A stretch of DNA of 64,000 nt from Streptomyces sp. GESEQ-4 (GCF_017948455.1 NZ_JAFFSU010000011.1:124001-188000); one strand, 5' to 3'; shown: positions 35,789-46,737, counted from the first letter of the stretch. Translations and numbers: made by a program. The notes: generated by a model from the letters alone, not told the origin.

Positions 35789-36289
35789 ATGATCCCCGCC
35801 ATGCCTTCTGCCGTCATTTCCCACCGGAGCACGGAGACCGCGCTGCGGTTCGGCCGGCTCGCGGCGATGGGTACGGTCGCCGCGCTGATTCTGATCGCCG
35901 GTGTGTGGGCGTCGTGGGGGACGGCGCAGTACGTGATGCTGACGAAGGGCCGGGAGCGCGGCACGGTCGAGGTGACGCGGTGCGGTGCGGACACGTGTAC
36001 CGGGCCGTACACGCCGGTCTCGCCGGGGTCGCAGCCCCGGGAGAGCGTGGTCATCGAGAAGACGGTCGCCGTGCGGAAGGGGCAGACGTACTCGGTCGTC
36101 ATGAAGCCCGGCGGCAGTGACGTCGTGCGCTCCGGGCCCGGCGGTGTCCTGTACTCCTGGGCTCCGATGGGTGGTGCGCTGCTCCTCGCCTCGGTCGTGG
36201 TCGCGGGCGGACTGGGGCGAGTGCGGGCGGCGTGGGTCATGGCGGGGGGCGGGGCCGCGCTGCTCACGGCGGCTTTTTTGGTGATTTGA
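35789..36289 (+). CDS. membrane protein of unknown function
   Basis: A 166-residue protein with one N-terminal membrane helix (MGTVAALILIAGVWASW), an extracytoplasmic part with two cysteines (TRCGADTCTGPYTP) that may form a disulphide, and two C-terminal helices (APMGGALLLASVVVAGGL and AWVMAGGGAALLTAAFLVI). No family recognised. Start at 35789 or 35801, both with weak ribosome sites. Confidence 0.7.
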   Translation: MIPAMPSAVISHRSTETALRFGRLAAMGTVAALILIAGVWASWGTAQYVMLTKGRERGTVEVTRCGADTCTGPYTPVSPGSQPRESVVIEKTVAVRKGQTYSVVMKPGGSDVVRSGPGGVLYSWAPMGGALLLASVVVAGGLGRVRAAWVMAGGGAALLTAAFLVI

Positions 36290-36321
36290 GCGGGCTGGGG
36301 CGGCTGCGTTCTGTGGGGAAA

Positions 36322-36356
36322 CTGTTCGTTGTCTGTTCGTGATTGACCCAGGGTCA
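36322..36356. promoter_or_regulatory. direct repeats and palindrome upstream of the LAETG protein
   Basis: CTGTTCGT occurs at 36322-36329 and 36333-36340, eleven bases apart, one helical turn. It is followed by the inverted repeat TGACCC-A-GGGTCA at 36344-36356. This lies 65-100 bases before the start codon, where an activator or repressor would bind. Confidence 0.35.
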
Positions 36357-36422
36357 GTCGCGGCTGGAAGCTGAGCCGCCCCCTCCACATCTTCCCGCTC
36401 ACTTCTCGAAGATGGACTGCCC

Positions 36423-37097
36423 ATGCGTACCCTCACGGTCGTGGCCGCGGCCACCGCCTCGCTGCTGCTCGCCCCTTCGGCCCAGGCCACGGACACCTAC
36501 ACCGTCGAGCTGCGGCAGCAACTGCCGCGTACCGCCACCACCCAGGACGGCGGGGCCCCGCAGGAGGACGGCTGCCCCGGGATTCCCGAAGACATGGACG
36601 GCTGGCACTTCGTCCTGCCCGGCAACTCCAGCTCGTTCGTCAAGCTGACGGTGACCTTCCAGCCCGGTGGCGAACAGGTCGTCACCGGCTTCGGCCCGCC
36701 GTCCGACAAGCACGCCTACGTGGCGTCGAAGCCGGGTGCCCTGCTGACCTCCGCGGTCGCCGAGGTCGAGGGCGGCAGCCTGGAGCTGTTCAACCTGTCG
36801 CACACCTGCCCGGCGGACACGGCTCCCGAGCAGCCGGGCGACGACAAGCCGACCGATGAGCCGAGCGCCACGCCGTCGGCCTCCGCCACTCCGACGACCG
36901 AGGAACCGGCCGCGTCCTCCTCCCCCACGGAGACGGCCGCCGCGCCGTCCTCGTCCCCCTCCGCGCAGGGTGGCGGCAGTACGGGCGACCTCGCCGAGAC
37001 CGGCAGCGGCGCTCCCGTCGGCCTGCTCTCCGGTGCCGCGGCGGCGCTGTTGGCGGCGGGCGGCTACCTACTGTTCCGGCGTCGCAAGTCCGTCTGA
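36423..37097 (+). CDS. secreted cell-wall protein with LAETG sortase signal
   Basis: A 224-residue exported protein. A Sec signal (MRTLTVVAAATASLLLAPSA) is followed by a globular part with cysteines, a Ser/Thr/Pro/Glu-rich stalk, then LAETG, a membrane helix (GLLSGAAAALLAAGGYLLF) and RRRKSV. LAxTG is the motif used by class E sortases of Streptomyces, which attach chaplins and other proteins to peptidoglycan. The globular domain is not recognised. No sortase gene is in the window. Confidence 0.85.
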   Translation: MRTLTVVAAATASLLLAPSAQATDTYTVELRQQLPRTATTQDGGAPQEDGCPGIPEDMDGWHFVLPGNSSSFVKLTVTFQPGGEQVVTGFGPPSDKHAYVASKPGALLTSAVAEVEGGSLELFNLSHTCPADTAPEQPGDDKPTDEPSATPSASATPTTEEPAASSSPTETAAAPSSSPSAQGGGSTGDLAETGSGAPVGLLSGAAAALLAAGGYLLFRRRKSV

Positions 37098-37104
37098 CCT
37101 CCCT

Positions 37105-37154
37105 GTACGACGGTGCCCCCGGCCTCTCCGCGGAGGCCGGGGGCACCGTCGTAC
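37105..37154. terminator. strong bidirectional terminator
   Basis: Perfect 21-base-pair stem (37105-37125 with 37134-37154) with an eight-base loop, between the convergent LAETG gene and ppc. It is the longest perfect hairpin I found. Confidence 0.8.
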
Positions 37155-37163
37155 CAGGGATGA

Positions 37164-39893
<2,730 letters not shown>

Positions 39894-40063
39894 AGGTGCG
39901 GCTCCTTGCAGTGTTGAAGCTCGTCTGGAGGGAACCCGAAGGAACGGTCGCGCGGCGGGGGCCGCATACGGGCCGGGCATCCGGGAATTAATCAGAGCGG
40001 ACCGCGCTGTCCGACCGACTCCTAAGGATAGGTGTCCGTGCGGACGCGCAGGCCCACGGGCTC

Positions 40064-40120
40064 TTGCCGACCGGCGACGCGCTGCCATACTTACGTCGCC
40101 GTAGGTTACGGAACCGTAGG
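40064..40120 (+). promoter_or_regulatory. promoter and tandem operator for the desaturase-TetR operon
   Basis: TTGCCG (40064-40069) and CATACT (40086-40091), spacing 16, form a plausible promoter. Directly after it lie two adjoining 15-base units: TTACGTCGCCGTAGG (40091-40105) and TTACGGAACCGTAGG (40106-40120), identical at 12 positions. Each contains a TACG...CGTA inverted half-site pair. A repressor bound here would cover the transcription start. The TetR protein of the same operon is the natural candidate. It occupies the 309-base ppc/desaturase gap, which otherwise shows no gene. Confidence 0.6.
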
Positions 40121-40202
40121 GACTCCCGTCAGAGCCCTCGACGACCCTGGGTTCCCAGCCCGGGCACTAGCCTCAACCCACGAACCCCACAGGGGACGCC
40201 CC

Positions 40203-41213
40203 ATGACCACGAGCTCCGATGTGATCGACGACGCCCCGAAGGCGCCCGACAACACCCCACTCCCCAAGGCCACGCTCGGCGGCGAGAAGAAGGGGCGCGT
40301 CGAGCAGCTCGCGCTCCTCCTCTTCATCGTCGTCCCCTTCCTCGCGCTCGCCGCGGCGGTGCCGCTGGCCTGGGGATGGGGAGTGAGCTGGCTCGACCTC
40401 GGTCTGCTGGTCTTCTTCTACTTCGTCGCCTGCCACGGCGTCACGATCGGCTACCACCGCTACTTCACCCACGGCTCCTTCAAGGCCAAACGTCCGCTGC
40501 GCATCGCGCTCGCCGTCGCCGGTTCGATGGCGGTGGAGGGCCCGCTGGTCCGCTGGGTCGCGGATCACCGCAAGCATCACAAGTTCTCCGACGCGGAGGG
40601 CGACCCGCACTCTCCGTGGCGTTACGGAGAGACGCTCCCGGCGCTGATCAAGGGGCTGTGGTGGGCGCACGTCGGCTGGATGTTCGACGAGGAGCGGACG
40701 CCGCAGGACAAGTACGCGCCGGATCTGATCAAGGACGACACGATCCGGACGATCTCCCGTCAGTTCCTCTACTGGACCGTGCTCTCCCTCGCCCTGCCCG
40801 CGCTGATCGGCGGGCTGGTGACGATGTCGTGGTGGGGCGCGTTCACGGGCTTCTTCTGGGGATCACTCGTTCGAGTGGCGCTGTTGCACCATGTGACCTG
40901 GTCGATCAACTCGATCTGCCACGCGGTCGGCAAGCGCCCCTTCAAGTCGCGTGACAAGTCCGGCAACGTGTGGTGGCTGGCGGTCCTGTCCTGCGGTGAG
41001 TCCTGGCACAACCTGCATCACGCCGATCCGACGTCCGCGCGGCACGGTGTGGAGCGCGGCCAGATCGACTCCTCGGCCCGGATCATCCGCTGGTGCGAGC
41101 AGTTCGGCTGGGCGTACGACGTGCGCTGGCCGTCACGCTCGCGTATCGATTCCCGCCGTAACACCGGGAACGACAGCTCTCAGCGGGGGAAGGCGCCCGC
41201 CGAGGCTGCATGA
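40203..41213 (+). CDS. acyl-CoA/fatty acid delta-9-type desaturase
   Basis: Membrane di-iron desaturase of 336 residues. Three histidine boxes: YHRYFTH (His85, His90), DHRKHH (His122, His125, His126) and WHNLHHADP late in the chain. Four hydrophobic segments surround them. It introduces a double bond into acyl chains and so controls membrane fluidity; electron donors are not encoded nearby. ATG 40203 follows AGGGGA. Its stop overlaps the TetR start by four bases (ATGA). Confidence 0.93.
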   Translation: MTTSSDVIDDAPKAPDNTPLPKATLGGEKKGRVEQLALLLFIVVPFLALAAAVPLAWGWGVSWLDLGLLVFFYFVACHGVTIGYHRYFTHGSFKAKRPLRIALAVAGSMAVEGPLVRWVADHRKHHKFSDAEGDPHSPWRYGETLPALIKGLWWAHVGWMFDEERTPQDKYAPDLIKDDTIRTISRQFLYWTVLSLALPALIGGLVTMSWWGAFTGFFWGSLVRVALLHHVTWSINSICHAVGKRPFKSRDKSGNVWWLAVLSCGESWHNLHHADPTSARHGVERGQIDSSARIIRWCEQFGWAYDVRWPSRSRIDSRRNTGNDSSQRGKAPAEAA

Positions 41214-41884
41214 TTGACGGCGTGGCGACCGATCCCAGCACCTCCAGCAATGAGAAGCCGCGGCGAGCGCGCCGAACCCGGATGACCGGAGCGGAGCGCC
41301 GCCAGCAGCTGCTGGAGATCGGTCGCACCCTCTTCGCGGAGAGGGGCTTCGAGGCCACGTCGGTGGAGGAGATCGCGGCGAAGGCCGGGGTGTCCAAGCC
41401 GGTGGTGTACGAGCACTTCGGCGGCAAGGAGGGCCTGTACGCGGTGGTGGTGGACCGCGAGATGCGGCGCCTGCTGGACATGGTGACGAGCTCCCTCACG
41501 GCGGGCCACCCCCGAGAACTCTGCGAGCAGGCAGCCTTCGCCCTGCTCGACTACATCGAGGAGTACACGGACGGCTTCCGCATCCTCGTCCGCGACTCCC
41601 CCATCCCCCAGTCCACGGGTTCCTTCGCCTCCCTCATCTCGGACATCGCCACCCAGGTGGAGGACATCCTCGGCCGCGAGTTCAAACGCCGCGGCTTCGA
41701 CCCCAAGCTGGCCCCCCTCTACGCCCAGGCCCTCGTCGGCATGGTCGCCCTCACCGGCCAGTGGTGGCTCGACGTCCGCCGCCCGAAGAAGGCGGAGGTC
41801 GCGGCCCATCTGGTGAACCTGGCGTGGCACGGGCTGGACGGGCTGGAGGCGAAGCCTCGGCTGATAGGGCGCCGGAAGAGCTGA
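41210..41884 (+). CDS. TetR-family regulator, desaturase operon
   Basis: A 224-residue repressor-type protein. HTH at residues 40-75: TSVEEIAAKAGVSKPVVYEH followed by FGGKEGLYAVV, the strongest TetR signature. The C-terminal domain is helical and would bind an effector, possibly an acyl-CoA, given its partner. Translated coupled to the desaturase, so repressor and enzyme levels move together; the tandem operator upstream fits autorepression (inferred). Confidence 0.93.
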   Translation: MIDGVATDPSTSSNEKPRRARRTRMTGAERRQQLLEIGRTLFAERGFEATSVEEIAAKAGVSKPVVYEHFGGKEGLYAVVVDREMRRLLDMVTSSLTAGHPRELCEQAAFALLDYIEEYTDGFRILVRDSPIPQSTGSFASLISDIATQVEDILGREFKRRGFDPKLAPLYAQALVGMVALTGQWWLDVRRPKKAEVAAHLVNLAWHGLDGLEAKPRLIGRRKS

Positions 41885-41907
41885 ACCGACGGACCAGCAG
41901 GTGAGCC

Positions 41908-42189
41908 TTGTGGAACTCTGGGCGCATGACGGAGATGTCCATCAGCGAGGCCGCCCCCCAGCTCGACGACCTCGTCCGCCGCGTCGCATACCGCCGCGAG
42001 ATCATCGCCCTCACCGACCATGGGCGCGTCGCCGCCCTCCTCGTATCACCGCAAGTGATCGAAGATCTCGAAGACACCCTGGCCATCGCCGACTACCAGC
42101 GACGGAAGGCTGAGGGCACGCTCGGAGAGGGCATCCCGCACGCGGAGGTCAGACGCCTGCTGGGGCTTGACCTGGACCCTACGTCCTAA
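41908..42189 (+). CDS. Phd/YefM-like antitoxin without visible toxin
   Basis: 93 residues. MSISEAAPQLDDLVRRVAY and REIIALTDHGRVAALLVSP are the N-terminal DNA-binding region of Phd/YefM antitoxins, and IEDLEDTLAIADYQR starts the toxin-binding tail. Translation may start at GTG 41908 (GCAGGTGAG upstream) or ATG 41926. The next gene is convergent, so a toxin is absent on either side: an orphan, or one acting on a toxin elsewhere. Confidence 0.8.
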   Translation: MWNSGRMTEMSISEAAPQLDDLVRRVAYRREIIALTDHGRVAALLVSPQVIEDLEDTLAIADYQRRKAEGTLGEGIPHAEVRRLLGLDLDPTS

Positions 42190-42548
42190 GCCGACGGCTC
42201 CAGGAACTCCAGCCGGTTGCCGACGGGGTCCTCGGAGTAGAAGCGCTTGTGTCCCGGCAGGATCTCGTCCCAGACGACGCTCGCCCTGTGGGCCTCGAGC
42301 CGTGCGGCGTACGTTTCGATGCCGTTGACCCGCAGCCCTGGGTGGGCCTTCTTCGCGGGCCGGAAGTCATCCTGTATCCCCAGATGCAGCTGCACCGGTC
42401 CCGACTGGAACCAGCAGCCCCCGCGCGCGGCCAGCGCAGGCGGCTTGGGTATCTCGGTCAGGCCGAGGACATCGACGTAGTACGACCGCAGCCGCTCCTC
42501 CGAGCCTGGGGGCGCCGCGAGCTGGACATGGTCGACGGCGGTGATCAT
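42186..42548 (-). CDS. glyoxalase/bleomycin-resistance-fold protein
   Basis: A 120-residue vicinal-oxygen-chelate protein with two beta-alpha-beta-beta-beta modules: AVDHVQLAAPPGSEERLR, then YYVDVLGLTEIPKPPAL and HLGIQDDF, then AYAARLEAHRASVVWDE and FYSEDPVGNRLEFLEPSA. The His in VDHV, the His in LHLG and the Glu in NRLEFLE are the usual metal ligands. Exact reaction unknown. Its ATG overlaps the stop of the methyltransferase gene (TGATG), so the two are coupled. Confidence 0.85.
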   Translation of the reverse strand: MITAVDHVQLAAPPGSEERLRSYYVDVLGLTEIPKPPALAARGGCWFQSGPVQLHLGIQDDFRPAKKAHPGLRVNGIETYAARLEAHRASVVWDEILPGHKRFYSEDPVGNRLEFLEPSA

Positions 42549-43357
42549 CACGCCTCCTTGACGGCGACGGCGAAGATGCGGCGGAACGGGAACGGCGTTC
42601 CATGTGGGCCGGGCGGATAGGCCTCGCGCAGGGCCGAGCGGTACTCGTCCATGAACGCGTCTCGTTCGTCGGGGTCGTCGGCGAGCGCGGTGAGGACGGG
42701 GCGTAGGCCTGTTCCCTTGACCCAGTCGAGTACCGGGTCCTCGCCGGTGAGCAGGTGGATGTACGTCGTCTCCCAGACGTCGGCCGTGCAGCCAAGCGCG
42801 GTCAGGTGTGCCAGGTAGGTCTCGGGGGCGAGGACCGCGTCGTCGTGGCGGAGGGTGGCGGCGAGGCGGTCGCGGAAGCGCGGGGAGTGGGCGAGTTCGC
42901 GCATCAGGCGGTGGCTGGGGGCGTCGAAGTTGCCGGGCACCTGGAAGGCGAAGGTGCCGCCGGGGGTGAGACCGGCGATCCACTCGGCGAAGCGGTCCGC
43001 GTGCCCGGGGACCCACTGCAGCGTGGCATTGCTGACGATCAGGTCGTACGGCCGTACGGGCTCCCACGTGCGGACGTCGGCGGGGGCGAAGTCGAGGTGG
43101 CCGCCGCCCGGGGTGGGTCCCGCGTGAGCCTCGGCCCGGGACAGCATCTCGGGCGAGTTGTCGTAGCCGGTGATGTGCGCGGTGGGCCAGCGGTCGGCGA
43201 GGAGGGTGGTGACATTGCCGGGGCCGCAGCCGAGGTCGGCGATACGGGGCGGGGTACCGGGCAGATCGGGAACGCGGGCCAGGAGGTCGGCGAAGGGGCG
43301 GGCGCGGTGGTCGGCGTGGCGCAGGTACTGGGCGGGGTCCCAGGTGGGGGCGGACAT
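42548..43357 (-). CDS. tam: trans-aconitate 2-methyltransferase-like protein
   Basis: SAM-dependent methyltransferase of 269 residues. WDPAQYLRHADHRARPFADL begins the Tam pattern. Motif I is ADLGCGPGNVT, followed by YDNSPEMLSRA; DLIVSNATLQWVPGHADRFA is the post-II region typical of Tam. It would esterify trans-aconitate, relieving inhibition of aconitase; other small acids are possible. First gene of a leftward pair with the glyoxalase-like gene, divergent from the MarR gene across the paired palindromes. Confidence 0.88.
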   Translation of the reverse strand: MSAPTWDPAQYLRHADHRARPFADLLARVPDLPGTPPRIADLGCGPGNVTTLLADRWPTAHITGYDNSPEMLSRAEAHAGPTPGGGHLDFAPADVRTWEPVRPYDLIVSNATLQWVPGHADRFAEWIAGLTPGGTFAFQVPGNFDAPSHRLMRELAHSPRFRDRLAATLRHDDAVLAPETYLAHLTALGCTADVWETTYIHLLTGEDPVLDWVKGTGLRPVLTALADDPDERDAFMDEYRSALREAYPPGPHGTPFPFRRIFAVAVKEA

Positions 43358-43419
43358 GGTGGGCCTCCGGGAGGGGAACGACCGTGGCTGACAGGTACCC
43401 AGCCTGCCCCGACCATTAG

Positions 43420-43446
43420 CTTGAGGTCAAGAAACTTGACGTCAAG
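43420..43446. promoter_or_regulatory. paired palindromes, likely MarR operator
   Basis: CTTGAGGTCAAG (43420-43431) and CTTGACGTCAAG (43435-43446) are two CTTGA-nn-TCAAG palindromes with centres 15 bases apart, the second perfect. They lie between tam and the divergent MarR-type gene. The TTGA-nn-TCAA shape fits MarR-family sites. Confidence 0.65.
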
Positions 43447-43482
43447 AGACTTCACATCGACACAACCACTACACTGATCGTC

Positions 43483-43980
43483 ATGGAGGACGAGGTCGAT
43501 CGGCTGGTCGCAGCGTGGCGCCGGGAGCGCCCTGACCTCGACGTGGAACCGCTCGAGGTGCTCAGCCGGGTGAGCAGACTGGCCCGGCACCTGGACCGCG
43601 CACGTCGGCTGGCCTTCTCCGAACACAGCCTGGAGCCCTGGGAGTTCGACGTGCTGACGGCGCTGCGGCGGGCCGGGACGCCGTATCAGCTCTCGCCGGG
43701 GCAGTTGCTGACGCAGACGCTGGTCACTTCGGGGACGATGACGAACCGCATCGACCGGCTGGCCAAGAAGGGGCTGGTGGAGCGGCTGCCGGATCCTAGC
43801 GACCGGCGGGGTGTGCTGGTCCGGCTGACCGATGAGGGTCGCGATCGGGCCGATCAGGCACTTGCGGGGCTGCTTGATCAGGAGCGGGCGATTCTGGCGG
43901 AGCTGTCGCGGGCGCAGCGGGGGGAACTGGCGGGGTTGCTGCGGCAGTTGACGGCGCCGTTCGACAACATTCCCGGGTAG
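43483..43980 (+). CDS. MarR-family regulator
   Basis: A 165-residue winged-helix repressor. LEPWEFDVLTALRRAGTPYQ, then LTQTLVTSGTMTNRIDRLAKKG as the recognition helix, and PDPSDRRGVLVRLTDEGRD as the wing. Typical of regulators responding to phenolic or small ligands. It is divergent from tam; the two CTTGA-nn-TCAAG palindromes in between would let it control both itself and the tam/glyoxalase pair. Confidence 0.93.
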   Translation: MEDEVDRLVAAWRRERPDLDVEPLEVLSRVSRLARHLDRARRLAFSEHSLEPWEFDVLTALRRAGTPYQLSPGQLLTQTLVTSGTMTNRIDRLAKKGLVERLPDPSDRRGVLVRLTDEGRDRADQALAGLLDQERAILAELSRAQRGELAGLLRQLTAPFDNIPG

Positions 43981-43989
43981 ACATAGTTG

Positions 43990-44071
43990 TTCGGCTGCGG
44001 CGGCGTTGTGGCTTGTCGCGCCCACGCGGCGGAGCCGCAAATCGATACAGCCCCGCGCCCCTTCGGGGCGC
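43990..44071. repeat. GC-rich intergenic repeat with hairpin
   Basis: Ends in CCCCGCGCCCCTTCGGGGCGC (44051-44071), exactly the same 21 bases as at 63036-63056. The last 17 form a GCGCCCC-ttc-GGGGCGC hairpin. It is between the MarR gene and the convergent regulator gene, where it can act as a terminator. Confidence 0.75.
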
Positions 44072-44074
44072 CTG

Positions 44075-44845
44075 TCAGGCGCTGCTGCTTTCCTCCACCC
44101 CGATCCTTCCTACCGGGCCCAGGTCCGCCGGGCCCACCCCCGCCCTCCTCGCCAGTGCCACCGCGGCCAGGGTCGAGTGGACGCCCAGCTTGCCCAGGAC
44201 GTTCTGCATGTGGGTTCGGACGGTGTGCGGGGAGAGGAACAGGCGCTCGGCGACTGCCTTGCGTCCCAGGCCGGCGACCATGCAGCGCAGTACCTCCCGC
44301 TCGCGCGGGGTGAGGGACTCCACCAGACGTTCGCTCTCGGTGCGGTGTTTGCGGGCGGCCGTCAGCTCGCGCAGGACGCCGGTGAGGAGGGCGGGCGGCA
44401 GATGGGTCTCGTCGCGCAGGACGCCCCGGATGACGGTGAGCAGCCGGGACAGTGAGCAGTCCTTGGCGACCCAGCCCGACGCCCCGGCCTGCAGGGCGAG
44501 CGCGGCGCGGCGTGGGTCGTCCTTCTCGGCGAGGACGACGATGCGTACGTGCGGCTGGGCGACGCGGACGCCGGCGACCAGGGAGATCCCGTCGACGAGC
44601 CCGTCCTCGTTCCCTTCCTGTACGGGTGCGGGACGCACGCCCGGCATGTTTCCGCCCAGATCGGCGTCGACGAGCAGCACGTCGAAGCGGCGCCCCTCGG
44701 CGACGGCACGCTCCAGACTGCGCATGGCGGCCGGGCCACTGCCCGCCGCGGACACGTCGACGTCCGGCTCGGCGGCCAGTGCGGCGGCGAGCGATTCGGC
44801 GAAGATGCGGTGGTCGTCGACGACTAGGACTCGGATACGAACCAC
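44075..44845 (-). CDS. LuxR/NarL-type response regulator
   Basis: A 256-residue regulator. Receiver at 1-150: VLVVDDHRIF with the acidic pair, phospho-acceptor Asp60 in VLLVDADLGG, and a Lys in SGWVAKDCS. The loop after Asp60 is longer than usual (GNMPGVRPAPVQEGNEDGL). C-terminal LuxR HTH: LTPREREVLRCMVAGLGRKA, then LFLSPHTVRTHMQNVLGKLG. The GTG at 44845 starts at the first strand of the receiver. No histidine kinase gene is adjacent. Confidence 0.9.
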   Translation of the reverse strand: MVRIRVLVVDDHRIFAESLAAALAAEPDVDVSAAGSGPAAMRSLERAVAEGRRFDVLLVDADLGGNMPGVRPAPVQEGNEDGLVDGISLVAGVRVAQPHVRIVVLAEKDDPRRAALALQAGASGWVAKDCSLSRLLTVIRGVLRDETHLPPALLTGVLRELTAARKHRTESERLVESLTPREREVLRCMVAGLGRKAVAERLFLSPHTVRTHMQNVLGKLGVHSTLAAVALARRAGVGPADLGPVGRIGVEESSSA

Positions 44846-45088
44846 TGAAAACCCCCACTGGTCCGGGAAAACGACGACCTGTGCGGGTACGACGCCCAGG
44901 AATGGTCGCAGTCGCACGGCCGCCGCCGTGCCAAGACTGCTACCCCCACTGCGGGCGTCGTACCCGACTTGTCTCGCCCCCTGATCAGCACCGGCCCCCA
45001 CCGGTGCTGTTCATCAGAGTACGGGCGGGGGCCGACAGCGGAAGGTAATTTGCAGAACTGGTTGTCCAGCGCGTTTATGGTGAGCCGC

Positions 45089-45532
45089 ATGTTTCGTATC
45101 GAGACAGAAGTCGACAAAGCGCGGCGCGACTTGCTTCGTTCCCGTCTCCGCGCCGCCAATACGGCGGCTTCACCGATCTTGCACGGGCTGCGCGGAACGC
45201 CTGGTGAACGGGAACTTCCGCTCCACGTCTGGGTGTTGGATCACCACGACCGGCTGGCGGGCGGCCTCGTCGGCCACACCTGGACCACCTGGCTGCACGT
45301 GACCTATCTATGGGTGGACGAGCGCCTTCGGGGCGCCGGGCTGGGCTCCCGGCTGTTGGCAGAAGCGGAGCATGTGGCGCGCACCGAGCGCGGCTGTCGG
45401 GGCGCGCGCCTGGAGACCTGGGACTTCCAGGCGCCGGATTTCTACCAGAAGCAGGGCTATGACGTGGTGTGCGTGATCCCCGACTATCCGCCGGGGATCA
45501 CGGAGTACACGCTGACCAAGCGGCTCAGCTGA
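45089..45532 (+). CDS. GNAT-family N-acetyltransferase
   Basis: 147 residues with the GNAT core: LWVDERLRGAGLGSRLLAEA (acetyl-CoA motif R-x-x-G-x-G) and GARLETWDFQAPDFYQKQGY (motif B). Acceptor unknown. In-frame starts at 45077 and 45089; I prefer the latter, as MFRIETEVDKARRD looks like a family N-terminus. The 3' end overlaps the convergent galK gene by eight bases. Confidence 0.85.
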   Translation: MFRIETEVDKARRDLLRSRLRAANTAASPILHGLRGTPGERELPLHVWVLDHHDRLAGGLVGHTWTTWLHVTYLWVDERLRGAGLGSRLLAEAEHVARTERGCRGARLETWDFQAPDFYQKQGYDVVCVIPDYPPGITEYTLTKRLS

Positions 45533-46688
45533 GCCGCCGCGCCCCCGCCGAAGGCACCGCCTCGAAGACGCGCGGTGCCGTGAAAGCGGCCGCCGCGAAG
45601 GCTTCCTGCACCGCCTTGGTGATGGTCTCGACGTCCGCCGTCTCGGCCAGCACGATCGCCGAGCCGCCGAAGCCGCCACCGGTCATGCGGGCGCCGATCG
45701 CCCCGGTGGCCAGGGCCGTGTCGACGACCAGGTCCAGTTCGGGGCAGGAGATACGGAAGTCGTCGCGCAGGGAGGCGTGGCCCTCCACGAGCACCGGGCC
45801 GATCGCGCGGGTCTCGCCGGCCTCCAGCAGGGCGACCGTCTGCTCCACCCGGTGGTTCTCGGTGACGATGTGGCGCACCAGCCGGCGCACCTCCTCCTCG
45901 TCGCCGAGCCGTGCGAGCGCCGCGTCCAGGCCGTCGTACGGTACGTCCCGCAGCGCTTCGACGCCCAGCAGCGCGGCGCCCTTCTCGCAGCCGGCGCGGC
46001 GCTTGCCGTACTCGCCGGTCGAGTGCTCGTGCTTGACCTGGGTGTCGACGACGAGCAGGCGCATGCCCTCGGCGGCCAGGTCGAAGGGGATCTGCTGCTG
46101 GGAGAGGTCGCGGGTGTCGAGGAACAGGGCGTGGCCCGCGGTGCAGCAGGCGGACGCGGTCTGGTCCATGATGCCGACGGGGGCGCCGACGTAGACGTTC
46201 TCGGCGCGCTGGCACAGGCGGGCCAGCTGCCAGCCCTTGAGGCCGAGTTCGTACAGGTCGTTCAGGGCCAGGGCGACCGCGACCTCCAGCGCCGCCGACG
46301 AGGACAGGCCCGCGCCGGACGGGACGGTCGAGGTCAGGTGGATGTCGGCGCCGGTGACCGGGTGGCCCGCGTCGCGCAGGGCCCAGGTGACGCCCGCCGG
46401 GTAGGCCGTCCAGTTCGTGTCCGACCCCGGGTTCAGTGCGTCGACGCGCAGTTCGACGACTGGGCCCTCGACGTCCTCCGAGTGCAGGCGCAGGACGCCG
46501 TCCTCGCGCCGGGACACCGCCACGACCGTGACGTGCGGAAGCGCGAACGGCATGACGAAGCCGTCGTTGTAGTCGGTGTGCTCGCCGATCAGGTTGACCC
46601 GGCCCGGCGCCGCCCACACTCCCTCCGGCTCGGCCCCGTACAGCTCCTTGAACCGCTCGGCGACACCACCGACGACAGGCTCGCTCAT
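45525..46688 (-). CDS. galK: galactokinase
   Basis: Phosphorylates galactose at C1, the first Leloir step. 387 residues. GRVNLIGEHTDYNDGFVMPF is the galactokinase signature, PSGAGLSSSAALEVAVAL the GHMP ATP motif, and RMTGGGFGGSAIVL motif 3. Last gene of the galT-galE-galK cluster; it follows galE after a 151-base gap filled with degenerate repeats. Confidence 0.98.
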   Translation of the reverse strand: MSEPVVGGVAERFKELYGAEPEGVWAAPGRVNLIGEHTDYNDGFVMPFALPHVTVVAVSRREDGVLRLHSEDVEGPVVELRVDALNPGSDTNWTAYPAGVTWALRDAGHPVTGADIHLTSTVPSGAGLSSSAALEVAVALALNDLYELGLKGWQLARLCQRAENVYVGAPVGIMDQTASACCTAGHALFLDTRDLSQQQIPFDLAAEGMRLLVVDTQVKHEHSTGEYGKRRAGCEKGAALLGVEALRDVPYDGLDAALARLGDEEEVRRLVRHIVTENHRVEQTVALLEAGETRAIGPVLVEGHASLRDDFRISCPELDLVVDTALATGAIGARMTGGGFGGSAIVLAETADVETITKAVQEAFAAAAFTAPRVFEAVPSAGARRLS

Positions 46689-46737
46689 CCCCTGACCCCT
46701 GACCTTTCGAACCGACCGGTCTGTACCGGCCCTGAAT

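Noticed and set aside
39894..40088. N-terminal extension of ppc
   Set aside because: Arg/Pro-rich, covers the promoter region of the divergent desaturase operon, and GTG 39893 has a good ribosome site.
42249..42620. Plus-strand frame after the Phd-like gene as a missing toxin
   Set aside because: It lies opposite the glyoxalase-like gene, has no ribosome site and no Doc, RelE or PIN motif.
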